Positions 8,068 through 17,760 of a stretch of 64,000 nucleotides of DNA are shown here, piece by piece. Position 1 is the first letter of the stretch. Each line of letters begins with the position of its first letter. The stretch spans positions 925,501 through 989,500 of the forward strand of contig NZ_CP031941.1 of assembly GCF_003443655.1 (NCBI RefSeq). The letters run 5' to 3'. A model generated the notes under the pieces. That model searched no databases. It worked only from the letters and a program-made list of their open reading frames with translations, and was not told the origin of the DNA. Source of the DNA: Nostoc sphaeroides. GTDB taxonomy: Bacteria; Cyanobacteriota; Cyanobacteriia; Cyanobacteriales; Nostocaceae. The position numbers and the translations under genes were made by a program.

Positions 8068-8709
8068 TTAAAAAACACGCCTGATCGTTACAATATTATT
8101 GAAACCACCATAACACTCAGCAAGGCTAGTGGAAACACCAGTTACAACAAAACCTGTTGGAATAGCAGAGGATGAACAAATACTTAATGAACTACCAACA
8201 GGTAAGCCTTCAGCACGCCTGATCGTTACAATATTATTGAAACCACCATAACACTCAGCAAGGCTAGTGGAAACACCAGTTACAACAAAACCTGTTGGAA
8301 TAGCAGAGGATGAACAAATACTTAATGAACTACCACTAGGTAAGCCTTCAGCACGCCTGATCGTTACAATATTCTTGAAACCACCATAACACTCAGCAAG
8401 GCTAGTGGAAACACCAGTTACAACAAAACCTGTTGGAATAGCAGAGGATGAACAAATACTTAATGAACTACCGGGTCTGAGAATACTAGCATTTTGAATT
8501 GTCAAAATATTATTGAAACCACCACCACACTGAGCAAAGTTAGTGGAAACACCAGTTACAACAAAACCTGTTGGAATAGCAGAGGATGAACAAATTTGAA
8601 TTGTCTGTGACAAAGCTTCCTTTTCAGGGAAAATTCCTCCTATTGCAATTCCTAACGTTAATATTATTGGGGTTAAAATATTCTTCTTTTTCATTGGGAT
8701 TATAGACAT
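8068..8709 (-). CDS. Exported protein of four near-identical 46-residue repeats
   Basis: This 213-residue protein of unrecognised family starts with a signal peptide (MKKKNILTPIILTLGIAIGG, ending near EALSQ). Four tandem units follow, each with ICSSSAIPTGFVVTGVST, then a Cys, then GGFNNIVTI. The last three units are almost identical (LAECYGGF[N/K]NIVTIRR); the first is more diverged (FAQCGGGF). Each unit has two cysteines, suggesting disulphides. The DNA period is exactly 138 bp, indicating recent unit duplication. The start is 8709; ATG 8694 (MKKKN) is also possible. It is flanked by mobile elements and has no partner gene. Confidence 0.75.
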   Translation of the reverse strand: MSIIPMKKKNILTPIILTLGIAIGGIFPEKEALSQTIQICSSSAIPTGFVVTGVSTNFAQCGGGFNNILTIQNASILRPGSSLSICSSSAIPTGFVVTGVSTSLAECYGGFKNIVTIRRAEGLPSGSSLSICSSSAIPTGFVVTGVSTSLAECYGGFNNIVTIRRAEGLPVGSSLSICSSSAIPTGFVVTGVSTSLAECYGGFNNIVTIRRVF

Positions 8710-8922
8710 TTTATTCTTCTTATTTTACTAATTTAAGTTGAACATAATTCATCTGCATACTCCTATTAAATCTGAATAAGCAGAGGTTAATGGATGGCAT
8801 TTATCTCACATTAAAATAATTTAATAAATGATGTCAAGTAATTAGATAAGTTTCTGAAATTTAATTGCGACCAAACTAAAATAATTTTGTCCCAAAATCT
8901 CTTAATAATGCTAGTTTCTGGG

Positions 8923-9190
8923 CAGGGTAAGCGCATCTCAAACCCTATTGACACGGTAGTTTTGGGGTTCACCCAAAGCACAAATGAGTTCAAAATTACT
9001 ACACTGAGCCAAGGGGTAATATTGACATTTTCACTTTTATGTGGTTAAAAAACATAAAAAGCTATTTGACCCATGTTTTTTCAATCATTTACGACAATTC
9101 GTCATATTTTGAATGAAAAATTGATATTCAGATAGAGTTTTAAGCTTTTTATCTGTATCAAGAGCTACAAAACTAGATGCGCTTACCCTG
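8923..9190. mobile_element. MITE-like element with 16-bp perfect inverted ends
   Basis: CAGGGTAAGCGCATCT (8923-8938) is repeated as its exact reverse complement at 9175-9190. The 268-bp segment has no credible gene and is AT-rich inside. The outward arrangement is that of a non-autonomous transposon. No target duplication could be identified. The rest of the 8710-9375 gap holds no gene. Confidence 0.65.
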
Positions 9191-9375
9191 AGTTGCTGGG
9201 GTATGAGTATCATCAGATGCTGTTGGCGAAATATCTCTTAACATTTGAAAACCCTAAAAGAAGGCTATTGTTGAATACTATTTATAATTTAAATAAAAAA
9301 TCCCAACCGATGGTTCATTTCATAGTTGGAAAAAAATAAAATTTAGAGACTTTGCTCTCTCTGTCCTGCTCCTTT

Positions 9376-10896
9376 TTAAATTTGCAAAAAGTTAGCGATC
9401 GCCTGCGGTAGTGGCAAAATAATTACAATCAACAACGCCATTGCCAGTAATCCCCAAATGTCACGCTGGTTATCCAATTCAGTGACATCATTCAATGCAG
9501 GTTCATCAATTAATGGCATAAATAATAAGATAATCGCCCACACCAAAAATTCTTCTCTTACTAAAGCCAGTAATAGCAACAACACGCGAGCAATTTGACC
9601 AATAATCATCGCAGTTCGTTGTCCAAACATCGCATGGACAATGTGACCTCCATCTAGCTGTCCCACAGGCATTAAATTTAAGGCTGTGACAATTAGTCCC
9701 AAAAAACCAGCTACTGCAACTGGATGCAAATCAAGGGCTGATTTTGCCGTTAACTGACTACCCAAGGCTAACTTCGATAGTACCGCAAGTAAAATGGAAT
9801 ACTTGGGATTAAGAGCATCAGGATTTAAAAGTTGGGTTTTTTCAGTGATGGAAACCACATCAGAATGAGCCAAGCCCCATATTAGTAATGGCACTGTCAC
9901 GACAAAGCCTGCAATTGGCCCAGCGATACTAATGTCAAATAAAGCTTTGCGGTTGGGAATGGGACTACGCATCTGAATAAATGCACCAAAAGTTCCCAAG
10001 AAGAAAGGTATGGGAATAAAGTAAGGCAACGTCGAGCGAATCTTGTAGAATTTAGCTGTCAAATAATGCCCAAGTTCGTGAATGCCCAAAATAGTCATTA
10101 ACCCTAAAGCATAAGGCAATCCCTTGAATAGAACATCTGGGTTAGATAGAACTTTGAACAAAGAACCAGTTTGTGATATGGGCGGCAGAGAAACACCAGC
10201 AATTTCCACTCCCACCAAGGTAGTAGTTACCAAAGTAGCTGCTAGCAGTAGAAGTGCTAATCCTGGACGAGTTAAGCGTTCCTGTTCGCGTCGTGGTGTA
10301 TTTCTCTCTTTAGCAGCTTGAGTGTTGGGAACTAGCACAAAGAAAGGTTTGCTATCCATACCTTCTTGAAAGATCAGCAAGAAGCGATCGCCAAATTGTG
10401 CTTCAATATTAGTTTTAATCTGCTGGTAGGCGTTGCTAGCTTTAGTTCGCAACTGACCACGGCAAATCACGGCTTGTGGTCGATACTCAATATTTTGAAC
10501 GTAGTATACAGACCAAGGAAAACAATTTCGTAGTTGAGTTTCTTCTGTTAGCTCAATGGGACGCACTATTGGTTCTGCAATAGGCTGGATAGTCGGCGGT
10601 GATTCTGAGGCTTGGGCTTGAGTTTGGGCCTGTGTATCTCTTGCCGATCGACGTCCCCATTGAAACAATGTCCAGTACAACACTGTGGAGACAAATATCG
10701 ACCAAAGAATCAGCGCTGGCGGCGGGGGTTGTTTCGGCCCATACATCAGCGTCCATCCACTCAACAGTAATGCTGGTGCCATTAAAACCAGCCACAACAA
10801 CCATACTGGCGTCCGGGTGATCTGAGCGACGCTGTGCTGCACCATTAGATAAGTAGCTAGCCCCAGTAGGAGGATAAATAGAAACCAAAATGCCAT
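9376..10896 (-). CDS. Site-2 protease family (M50) membrane metalloprotease
   Basis: This is an intramembrane zinc protease of about 506 residues. The catalytic motif HELGH lies in the segment TILGIHELGHYLTAKFYKIR, and the third zinc ligand is in LNLMPVGQLDGGH. Two or three N-terminal membrane segments (from MAFWFLFILLLGLATYL) precede a soluble region (about 150-220), then the catalytic membrane core with GPIAGF. This long cyanobacterial form resembles the chloroplast EGY proteases. The ATG at 10896 is chosen because it begins directly before the first membrane helix; an upstream start at 10980 would add 28 residues. Confidence 0.88.
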   Translation of the reverse strand: MAFWFLFILLLGLATYLMVQHSVAQITRTPVWLLWLVLMAPALLLSGWTLMYGPKQPPPPALILWSIFVSTVLYWTLFQWGRRSARDTQAQTQAQASESPPTIQPIAEPIVRPIELTEETQLRNCFPWSVYYVQNIEYRPQAVICRGQLRTKASNAYQQIKTNIEAQFGDRFLLIFQEGMDSKPFFVLVPNTQAAKERNTPRREQERLTRPGLALLLLAATLVTTTLVGVEIAGVSLPPISQTGSLFKVLSNPDVLFKGLPYALGLMTILGIHELGHYLTAKFYKIRSTLPYFIPIPFFLGTFGAFIQMRSPIPNRKALFDISIAGPIAGFVVTVPLLIWGLAHSDVVSITEKTQLLNPDALNPKYSILLAVLSKLALGSQLTAKSALDLHPVAVAGFLGLIVTALNLMPVGQLDGGHIVHAMFGQRTAMIIGQIARVLLLLLALVREEFLVWAIILLFMPLIDEPALNDVTELDNQRDIWGLLAMALLIVIILPLPQAIANFLQI

Positions 10897-11089
10897 ATTA
10901 TTTTCAGTAATTTTGACAAAACGTCCTACCAGTAGCTTCAGCACCATAGCATTAACTACAAGGCAGACCTCAAATCCCAATTTTTTTCACAACGGTTAAC
11001 AGTGCTGGTTAACGCTCAAGTTTCAATTCTTTAGAATTTCCACACTGTAACCAGATTGTCCACAACTCCTCACTTTCGGTTCTTTGATC

Positions 11090-11842
11090 ATGTGCCCTTT
11101 ACCTCAAGTGCCAAGTCATACAACTAAGCCACCACGGGCTGTCTTTCCTAACGAAGTTCCTAGCGGAGGTTCTCTACAATCGGACTTCGCACCAGAGAGC
11201 ATTTTTGCTTTTCCACCCAATCGGGACACATTAGGGGGAACCTCTTATCTTATTGTAAGAAATGAAGGTAATATCCTCATAGATTGCCCTGCCCTAGACC
11301 AAACAAATCTAGATTTTTTGCGATGCCTCCGGCGGGCTACGCCTACGCATGGTGGCGTGCGTTGGTTATTTCTCACCCATCGAGGCGCTATTGGCAAGAC
11401 TGCTGAATTTCAGCAAACCTTTGGCTGCGAGGTGCTGATTCAAGAGCAAGAAGCTTATTTATTACCAGGCTTAACCGTAACTACCTTTAGGCAGGAATTT
11501 ACTCTTGATGCAGCTACACAAGTAATTTGGACACCAGGTCATTCTCCCGGCTCATCTTGTCTCTACTACAGTGAACTTGGAGGTATATTATTTTCTGGTC
11601 GCCATTTACTCCCTAACCAGCAGGGTGAACCAGTACCATTACGGACAGCTAAAACCTTTCACTGGCCAAGGCAAATTAACAGTCTTCGATTATTGTTAGA
11701 ACGTTTTACACCAGAAACTCTCCGGTATATTTGTCCTGGCGCTAATACAGGTTTTCTCAGAGGCAAGCGATTCATAGATCAAGCTTATCAGCACCTCGCC
11801 TGTCTGGATTTAGCAGCTTTGCTGCCGATACAGCCGCTTTAA
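11090..11842 (+). CDS. Metallo-beta-lactamase-fold hydrolase-like protein
   Basis: The 250-residue protein has the fold's strands: ENVRNEGN-like opening SYLIVRNEGNILIDCPAL, LFLTHRGAIG (where HxHxDH is expected), WTPGHSPGSSCLYY and ILFSGRHLLP. Only single His/Asp positions remain where the enzyme family has its metal cluster, so it may be non-catalytic or bind one metal. The peptide CLRRATPTHG (about 83-92) is encoded by a palindromic repeat inserted in frame (11317-11350). The start is ATG 11090; a TTG lies six bases upstream. It is divergent from the site-2 protease gene. Confidence 0.72.
   Translation: MCPLPQVPSHTTKPPRAVFPNEVPSGGSLQSDFAPESIFAFPPNRDTLGGTSYLIVRNEGNILIDCPALDQTNLDFLRCLRRATPTHGGVRWLFLTHRGAIGKTAEFQQTFGCEVLIQEQEAYLLPGLTVTTFRQEFTLDAATQVIWTPGHSPGSSCLYYSELGGILFSGRHLLPNQQGEPVPLRTAKTFHWPRQINSLRLLLERFTPETLRYICPGANTGFLRGKRFIDQAYQHLACLDLAALLPIQPL
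11317..11352. repeat. Palindromic repeat inside the metallo-beta-lactamase gene
   Basis: GCGATGCCTCCGGCGGGCTA continuing CGCCTACGCATGG is the same family as the copy at 7625-7656 (reverse complement AGCGATGCCTTCGGCGGGCG). Here it lies in a coding frame and keeps it open, adding roughly ten residues. Confidence 0.7.
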
Positions 11843-11925
11843 AGGCAGGGGGAGCAGAGGGAGCAGGGGAAAATAATAACTCCTAACTCCAAACTCCAAA
11901 CTCCTAACTCCTAACTCCTAATTTT

Positions 11926-13170
11926 TTAAGCCTTCCCCGCCACAACCGAGTCTTTCTTCAAAAGTTCCACTGCTGCTTGATATTGCAGATCCGCTTCGGT
12001 GCCAATCTGTTCGCGGTTAATTGGCTCTTGGGAAATCACTTTATCCGGCTTAATACCTAGTTTATTGATATCCCGATGTTGAGGAGTTTCATACTTAGCA
12101 ATTGTGACTGCCAAGCCCGAACCATCTGATAATTCAAATAAAGATTGAATTAAGCCCTTTCCAAAAGTAGTTTCGCCTACCAACTGGGCGCGACCATTAT
12201 CTTGGAGTGCGCCAGCAAGAATTTCACTAGCACTAGCAGTTCCTTGATTCACCAAAATCACCAGAGGATCGGTCGTCAGGGCTGGGCCAAAGGCTTCAAA
12301 ACTACCTTGAATACCTTGTCGGTTAACAGTGTAGACGATAGTACCAGAGTCTAACCACAGACGGGCGATTTCAATTCCTGATTGTAATAACCCCCCAGGA
12401 TTATTTCGTAAATCCAGAATGTAGGCAGCAGCGCCTTTTTTTTCTAGACTAGAAATAGCATGTGCCAATTCCGTTGAGGCGTTGGCATTGAATTGAGTCA
12501 GACGAAGGTAGCCAATGGGCGTACCCTCAGTAGAAACACGCAAATCCGAAACCACAGGGTTGAGAGCAATGCGATCGCGTGTCAGTCTAATTTCCGTTTC
12601 TGCCTCTCCGTCCCGTTCGATCAGGAGAGTCACAAGGCTGCCACTGGGGCCGCGCATTTTAGTCGCAGCTTCATCAAGGGTAAGATTTTCTGTAGAAACG
12701 CCTTCAATTTTGAGAATGCGATCGCGTGGTCTAATTCCCGCTTTATCTGCTGGTGAACCTGCTATGGGAGCAACTACTTCCAACTTCCCAGTCTCAGGAT
12801 TTAGGGCAATTTGTAATCCAACCCCAGTCAGTTCCCCAGAAGTATTGACCTGTAAGCTGCGGTACTGTTCTGGATCTAAAAAGCGGGTAAAAGGATCATC
12901 GAGGCTCTTGAGCATCTTCCCAATTGCCGCATAACTGGCATTTGAGTCTGTCAGTGGCTTCTCTAGAACCTTTTGCCGCACAGCCGCCCAGTTTTGATGA
13001 TTAAACGTCTCATCTAGATAAGTGCGATTAACAATTCGCCAAACTTCCGAAACCAGCTTTTGTTCTGTCGTCAAAGCCATCGCCGGCTGGGTGAGCGTAC
13101 CCAACGCCAACCAAAACGCCATTAACAATGAAAATCCAACCCGAAAGACTTGTTTATTCATGAACCCCAT
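11926..13170 (-). CDS. ctpA: Carboxyl-terminal processing protease (S41)
   Basis: This 414-residue protease has an N-terminal signal peptide (FSLLMAFWLALGTLTQPAMA) and so acts in the thylakoid lumen or periplasm. A PDZ domain (about 100-185, GVGLQIALNPETGKLEVVAP) precedes the S41 catalytic domain with serine in TASASEILAG and lysine in TTFGKGLIQS, a Ser-Lys dyad. CtpA trims the C-terminal extension of photosystem II D1. It is divergent from petB, as in other heterocystous cyanobacteria. ATG 13170 follows a GAGGTGG ribosome site; GTG 13182 and ATG 13161 are alternatives. Confidence 0.92.
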   Translation of the reverse strand: MGFMNKQVFRVGFSLLMAFWLALGTLTQPAMALTTEQKLVSEVWRIVNRTYLDETFNHQNWAAVRQKVLEKPLTDSNASYAAIGKMLKSLDDPFTRFLDPEQYRSLQVNTSGELTGVGLQIALNPETGKLEVVAPIAGSPADKAGIRPRDRILKIEGVSTENLTLDEAATKMRGPSGSLVTLLIERDGEAETEIRLTRDRIALNPVVSDLRVSTEGTPIGYLRLTQFNANASTELAHAISSLEKKGAAAYILDLRNNPGGLLQSGIEIARLWLDSGTIVYTVNRQGIQGSFEAFGPALTTDPLVILVNQGTASASEILAGALQDNGRAQLVGETTFGKGLIQSLFELSDGSGLAVTIAKYETPQHRDINKLGIKPDKVISQEPINREQIGTEADLQYQAAVELLKKDSVVAGKA

Positions 13171-13182
13171 TATCAATTCCAC

Positions 13183-13788
13183 CTCAACCCAAATTGCCTA
13201 GATAATGCCCACTTCCCCTGTTGTTGATGAAATCTATCTCTCGATTATGTTACTTTTTTTATAGAAGTGGTGCATTTTTCTCATCAAGTTGTTCAGTCAA
13301 CTGATGCATCGTATCCACTCACCAAAGGATAAAATCTACTTTGTGTCCACCATTTTGTGTGTAGGGGCGTAAAGAGATCGCAATATATTCCCTCTTTACG
13401 GGGCGTGAAACTTATATCCCCCGGTTAGAAACCGGGAGATATAAGTTCTGAGGCTGAATAAATTCAGCCTTTGTGCAGTCGGGGCAACGAAAACACTGGG
13501 TTAGGCGATGTCAGGCTATGCCTGCAATTGCTTTAAGAAGCTCAGAATCCCCCGAATTTAGCGATCGCGCAGCGTGCCTTTAGGCAAGCGGATTCGGGGG
13601 AGTATGTTAAAGAGTGTAAAGTTTCTGAAGTCTCTTAGCACGCCAAAAGCTGACAAGTAAACAAAAAAACTCCCCTTTACTAAAATCCCAAAATTGCTAA
13701 TTGGGAGAGAAGTCTGAGCGAAGGCTTTTGCCGATTCAGAACTTCGGGATTTATCAACCGCAACCGACTTTTAGGAACTTGAGATTGT
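13183..13788. other. ctpA-petB intergenic region with hairpin repeats
   Basis: This 606-base stretch has no gene. It must contain the divergent promoters of ctpA and petB. Three palindromic units are clear: 13409-13447 (AACTTATATCCCCCGGTT paired with AACCGGGAGATATAAGTT), 13451-13470 (AGGCTGAATAAATTCAGCCT) and 13551-13605 (CCCCCGAATTT paired with a GATTCGGGGG arm around a GCGATCGC). They look like dispersed extragenic repeats rather than terminators. No promoter boxes could be fixed. Confidence 0.7.
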
Positions 13789-14436
13789 ATGGCCAACGTT
13801 TCCGACTGGTTTGAGGAACGCCTGGAGATTCAGGCACTCGCCGAAGATGTTACTAGTAAGTACGTCCCTCCCCACGTCAACATCTTCTACTGTTTGGGTG
13901 GAATTACCCTGGTTTGCTTTCTCATCCAGTTTGCCACTGGATTTGCGATGACCTTCTACTACAGACCAACAGTTACTGAAGCTTTCTCCTCTGTGGAGTA
14001 CATCATGAATGAAGTCAGCTTCGGTTGGCTAATTCGCTCCATCCATCGCTGGTCTGCCAGCATGATGGTATTGATGATGATTTTGCACACCTTCCGGGTT
14101 TATCTGACTGGTGGTTTCAAAAAACCCCGCGAACTGACCTGGATAAGTGGTGTCATCCTGGCTGTGATTACAGTTTCCTTTGGAGTCACCGGCTATTCCC
14201 TACCTTGGGATCAAATTGGCTACTGGGCTGTGAAAATCGTTAGCGGCGTACCAGAAGCAATTCCTGTGGTTGGCGTTCTGATTTCCGACCTGCTGCGCGG
14301 CGGTTCGAGTGTTGGTCAAGCAACACTCACTCGTTACTACAGCGCACACACCTTTGTACTGCCTTGGTTGATTGCAGTCTTCATGCTGTTTCACTTCTTG
14401 ATGATCCGCAAACAAGGCATTTCCGGGCCTTTGTAA
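13789..14436 (+). CDS. petB: Cytochrome b6
   Basis: This 215-residue cytochrome b6 is of normal length, with four membrane helices. The haem ligands are in [20 protein letters not shown] (helix B) and [21 protein letters not shown] (helix D). Cys35 in [12 protein letters not shown] marks the position that binds haem c(n). It begins [20 protein letters not shown]. It forms the core of the b6f complex with PetD in the thylakoid membrane, carrying electrons from plastoquinol. petD follows 351 bases downstream. Confidence 0.98.
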   Translation: MANVSDWFEERLEIQALAEDVTSKYVPPHVNIFYCLGGITLVCFLIQFATGFAMTFYYRPTVTEAFSSVEYIMNEVSFGWLIRSIHRWSASMMVLMMILHTFRVYLTGGFKKPRELTWISGVILAVITVSFGVTGYSLPWDQIGYWAVKIVSGVPEAIPVVGVLISDLLRGGSSVGQATLTRYYSAHTFVLPWLIAVFMLFHFLMIRKQGISGPL

Positions 14437-14787
14437 TCTCAGCTATTAGCCCTTGGCAACATTTATCAGTTCCCAGATGAAGTTGTTTGTTTTAAACTTA
14501 TGAAACACAAGAAATTAATTGTACATAAGTTCCAAAAAACAAACACTTGTATCTGAAAGCTAAAGCTGTAGAGACTCTCCAGGCGGCTGAGTGTAAATAG
14601 ACAAACGCTGTTTGCCGCCTGCTAGGGTTGCCTAGTACCGCAAGGCGGAAGTCAAAAGTCAGAATGCTTTAATTTTTGGCTTTCTGGCTGTAATGAAATG
14701 CTAGGTTTATTTCCGCCGACCTGTACTAGTAGCTGATAGCTTTCACAAATGCTTTAATTTAACTTAAGCAGGAGAGCACATTTCAAA
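14437..14787. other. petB-petD spacer
   Basis: This 351-base spacer holds no gene. It has a short inverted pair (GCCGCCTGCTAGG...CGCAAGGCGG near 14613-14648) and an AGGAG ribosome-binding site just before petD (14770-14774). Whether petD has its own promoter cannot be told. Confidence 0.6.
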
Positions 14788-15270
14788 ATGTCAACACAAA
14801 AAAAACCTGACCTGAGCGATCCTCAGTTAAGAGCCAAACTAGCTAAAGGCATGGGTCACAACTACTACGGTGAACCCGCTTGGCCTAATGACCTACTTTA
14901 CGTATTTCCAATCGTGATCATGGGTTCCTTCGCTGCGATTGTGGCTCTAGCTGTGCTAGATCCCGCTATGACCGGTGAACCAGCAAATCCTTTCGCCACA
15001 CCATTGGAAATTTTGCCAGAGTGGTACTTATATCCAGTTTTCCAAATTTTGCGATCGCTTCCTAACAAACTTTTAGGAGTGTTAGCAATGGGTTCGGTAC
15101 CAGTGGGGCTAATCCTCGTTCCCTTTATTGAGAACGTTAACAAGTTCCAAAACCCCTTCCGTCGTCCAGTAGCAACCACAGTTTTCCTCTTTGGTACCCT
15201 TGTCACCTTGTGGCTGGGTATTGGTGCTGCCTTGCCATTGGATAAATCTTTGACCTTGGGACTATTCTAA
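14788..15270 (+). CDS. petD: Cytochrome b6f complex subunit IV
   Basis: This 160-residue subunit has the three expected membrane helices and the quinol-site motif PEWY in [20 protein letters not shown]. Other conserved segments are [19 protein letters not shown] and [16 protein letters not shown]. With PetB it forms the cytochrome b core of the b6f complex. Its length is exactly normal. An AGGAGAGC sequence sits 12 bases before the ATG. Confidence 0.98.
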   Translation: MSTQKKPDLSDPQLRAKLAKGMGHNYYGEPAWPNDLLYVFPIVIMGSFAAIVALAVLDPAMTGEPANPFATPLEILPEWYLYPVFQILRSLPNKLLGVLAMGSVPVGLILVPFIENVNKFQNPFRRPVATTVFLFGTLVTLWLGIGAALPLDKSLTLGLF

Positions 15271-15797
15271 ATTAGTTACCACAAAGTGCTTTGACGCCTG
15301 TGAGTTTCAAAAGCAGATGCAGATGTGCTTTTGAAATAAATTTACAGGCGTCAATTTTAACAGTTATCAGTTAAAAATTTTGATAACTGGGTTTAAGCCC
15401 GCCACTATATGGGCGAAAACTTCCAACTGAAAATTAATCACTATGCCGCCGATTAGTGCTGGGTGTTAGTGGCGGGTGTAAAACCTACGCCCTCTACACC
15501 TGATAACTGTTGACTGTTCACTGATTTAATAATTCAGATTACATCTAGGATCTGAAGTTTTGGATGGAAAAACTATTCCAAAATTTAAAATCACCAAAAG
15601 TCATCAAATACAAACATTTTTCACTTACTTAACGTAAGTTGCTAGTTACAATTCTCGAAATGCCAAAATCGTTCATGTTTTGTCTTTTGGGACATAGAAT
15701 ATCTCAATTTAGATTTTTCTATATCAGAGAAATTCTGCGAATAGTGCAAAATTTAATAACTAGTAACTTAGGTTTACTTATATTTAAGTCACAGTTA
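15271..15797. other. Gap between petD and the anti-sigma-type gene
   Basis: This 527-base stretch holds no convincing gene. A repeat-like segment near 15390-15500 contains two GGCGGG-type arms (CCCGCCACTATATGGGCG, TTAGTGGCGGGTG). Just after petD, GACGCCTGTGAGTTTCAAAAGCA is mirrored by TGCTTTTGAAATAAATTTACAGGCGTC (15291-15353), a long hairpin that could terminate petD transcripts. Confidence 0.6.
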
Positions 15798-16241
15798 ATG
15801 TTTAGCATAGTGCAGCAAGACCATCTGACGGTTAAGAGCGAACTCAGTCTCCTAAACCAGGTGCAAGAATGGTTTGAGCAATTTTGTCTGCAACATTTGT
15901 CTCAACTTGGCTGGTCAAAAACCCAACTTGATCGCCTAAATTTAGCATTAGCAGAAGGCTTTACCAACGCTGTTCGTCACGCTCATCATGCTTTACCCCC
16001 AGAAACAACCATTGAGATTAACATTTATCTTTGGATTGACCGACTAGAGATTAGAATTTGGGATCATGGAAAACCTTTCAATCCTGATGCGATCGCAGAA
16101 CCAGAGCCAGGTACGCTGCAAGTAGGCGGGTATGGATGGTTTCTGCTGCGGCGTTTGGCTGACCGTGTTGTGTACGAACGTGGTGCAGATGATAGAAATT
16201 GCCTCCTCATCGTCAAATACTCTCAAGAAGCACAAAAGTAA
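15798..16241 (+). CDS. Anti-sigma-factor-type ATP-binding protein (RsbW-like)
   Basis: This 147-residue protein is a stand-alone GHKL ATPase domain of the RsbW/SpoIIAB class. The N box is LALAEGFTNAVRHAHH, the G1 box IWDHGKPFNP and the G2 box GGYGWFLLRRLADRVVY. Such proteins phosphorylate an anti-anti-sigma partner or bind a sigma factor. No partner gene is adjacent. The reading frame is open 159 bases further upstream (from 15639), but the homologous core begins at MFSIVQQDHLTVKSEL, so ATG 15798 is chosen. Confidence 0.82.
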   Translation: MFSIVQQDHLTVKSELSLLNQVQEWFEQFCLQHLSQLGWSKTQLDRLNLALAEGFTNAVRHAHHALPPETTIEINIYLWIDRLEIRIWDHGKPFNPDAIAEPEPGTLQVGGYGWFLLRRLADRVVYERGADDRNCLLIVKYSQEAQK

Positions 16242-16760
16242 AAATCAAGTAGTCAAAGGTAAAGGAAGGTAAAAATACTTCTGATGCCAATTTTGGGTTT
16301 TGAGCCAAGGCGTAGCTTAGGGAAGCAATAGCACTATATGTAGCTTGATTATAATTAGGAGTACGACAAACAAAACTTCTCCTATGTCCGCCGCGCAAGG
16401 GGCGGACATTTTGCCCAAAGTTGAGCTACTCACTTTTAAACAGAAGCAGGAGCGCAAGCAGTATATGCTCAAATTGCTCAAACATCTAGTTATTTGATTG
16501 ACAAAAGTATACTCTTTTTTCAATATTATTTGGATTGGAGTAATATATTTTTTACGTTAAATTACTTATTTATTATGATTTTTTTGTAAAGCCTCAAAAA
16601 ATCTTCTTGTATAAAAAGAATTAATGAATACAGTAAAGATAACATTCGAGTTACACTAGCTCCCTTGTTAAGATTTGTCAGCAGTGTTGAGAGTCTTATT
16701 TTTGTTCTCCAACAAGTGCCATTTTGTGGTTAAAGAGATAGAAGAAATAGGGGACAAAAT
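16242..16760. other. Intergenic region before the GDP-mannose dehydratase gene
   Basis: This 519-base stretch has no credible gene; short open frames on the minus strand lack protein-like composition. It includes a fragment of a palindromic repeat near 16306 (CCAAGGCGTAGCTTAGGG). The promoter of the following sugar-nucleotide gene should lie toward its right end. Confidence 0.6.
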
Positions 16761-17750
16761 ATGATTAAGACAGCCCTAATTACAGGAATAACTGGTCAAG
16801 ATGGCTACTATCTCAGCCATTTGCTTCTCAACCGTGGTTACCGAGTTGTAGGATTAGTACCCCCGCATCGACAACCTAATTTGACCAAACTAGGAACACT
16901 GGCAAATCAGGTAGAAATTTTTACGGTTGACTTAAGGGATAATGCGGCGCTGTTGACCGCAGTTGAGCAGCTGCGTCCCCAAGAAATTTACAATTTAGCG
17001 GCTCCCAGTTTTGTACCCGACTCTTGGAACGACCCATTGGGAACCCTGGATTTGATAACTGGTACGGCTACCAGGCTTTTGGAAGCAGTACGAAAAGTTG
17101 GTTTGTCTACCAGATTTTATCAAGCCAGCAGTTCAGAAATGTTTGGCGATGTATTTATTTCGCCTCAAGATGAAGAAACGCCTTTTCGCCCCAAAAATCC
17201 CTATGCGGCGGCCAAGATGCACGCCCATTGGACTATGGTGCATCACAGACAGCGCTATGGGCTATTTGCCTGTAGTGGAATTTTATATAACCATGAGTCT
17301 CCTCTCCGTCCACCTCAGTTTGTTACACGCAAAGTTTCTTTGGCAGCTGCATCGATCAAATTGGGTTTAACTGACACCTTAGAAATGGGCAACCTAGATG
17401 CCAAACGCGATTGGGGCTTTGCGGGAGATTATGTAGAAGCAATGTGGCGAATGTTGCAAGTTGATGAACCAGAAGAATATGTGATAGGCACTGGTAAACT
17501 GCACAGTGTTAGAGATTTAGTTGCCACAGCCTTTGAGTCTGTAGGATTGGATTGGACGCACCATATAGTTTTAAATACTAGCTTATTACGACAAGATGAG
17601 CATTTTCAACTAGTAGCTAACCCCAGTAAAGCTAAAATAAACCTTAGTTGGGAACCCCAAGTGAGCTTTGAGGAACTTTTAGAAAAAATGGTAAAAGCAG
17701 ATTTAGAGCGGTTACAAAGCGGTGCAATCGCGCCTTTACCGCGAGTATAA
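16761..17750 (+). CDS. GDP-mannose 4,6-dehydratase family protein
   Basis: This 329-residue short-chain dehydrogenase of the extended type has the NAD(P)-binding motif TGITGQDG at residues 8-15, the catalytic serines/threonine in YQASSSEMFG and the YAAAK Tyr-Lys pair. NHESPLRPPQFVTRKVS is diagnostic of GDP-mannose 4,6-dehydratase, which makes GDP-4-keto-6-deoxymannose on the way to fucose or rhamnose. The family is usually about 340-370 residues; this one is slightly short. It precedes a glycosyltransferase by 10 bases, so both probably act on surface polysaccharide. Confidence 0.88.
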   Translation: MIKTALITGITGQDGYYLSHLLLNRGYRVVGLVPPHRQPNLTKLGTLANQVEIFTVDLRDNAALLTAVEQLRPQEIYNLAAPSFVPDSWNDPLGTLDLITGTATRLLEAVRKVGLSTRFYQASSSEMFGDVFISPQDEETPFRPKNPYAAAKMHAHWTMVHHRQRYGLFACSGILYNHESPLRPPQFVTRKVSLAAASIKLGLTDTLEMGNLDAKRDWGFAGDYVEAMWRMLQVDEPEEYVIGTGKLHSVRDLVATAFESVGLDWTHHIVLNTSLLRQDEHFQLVANPSKAKINLSWEPQVSFEELLEKMVKADLERLQSGAIAPLPRV

Positions 17751-17760
17751 ATAAGCTAAT

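Noticed and set aside
8811..8993. Minus-strand frame of 60 codons
   Set aside because: It lies across one end of the MITE-like element at 8923 and has no domain features.
10553..10888. Alternative-frame ORFs of about 111 and 73 codons
   Set aside because: They are shadows of the site-2 protease gene.
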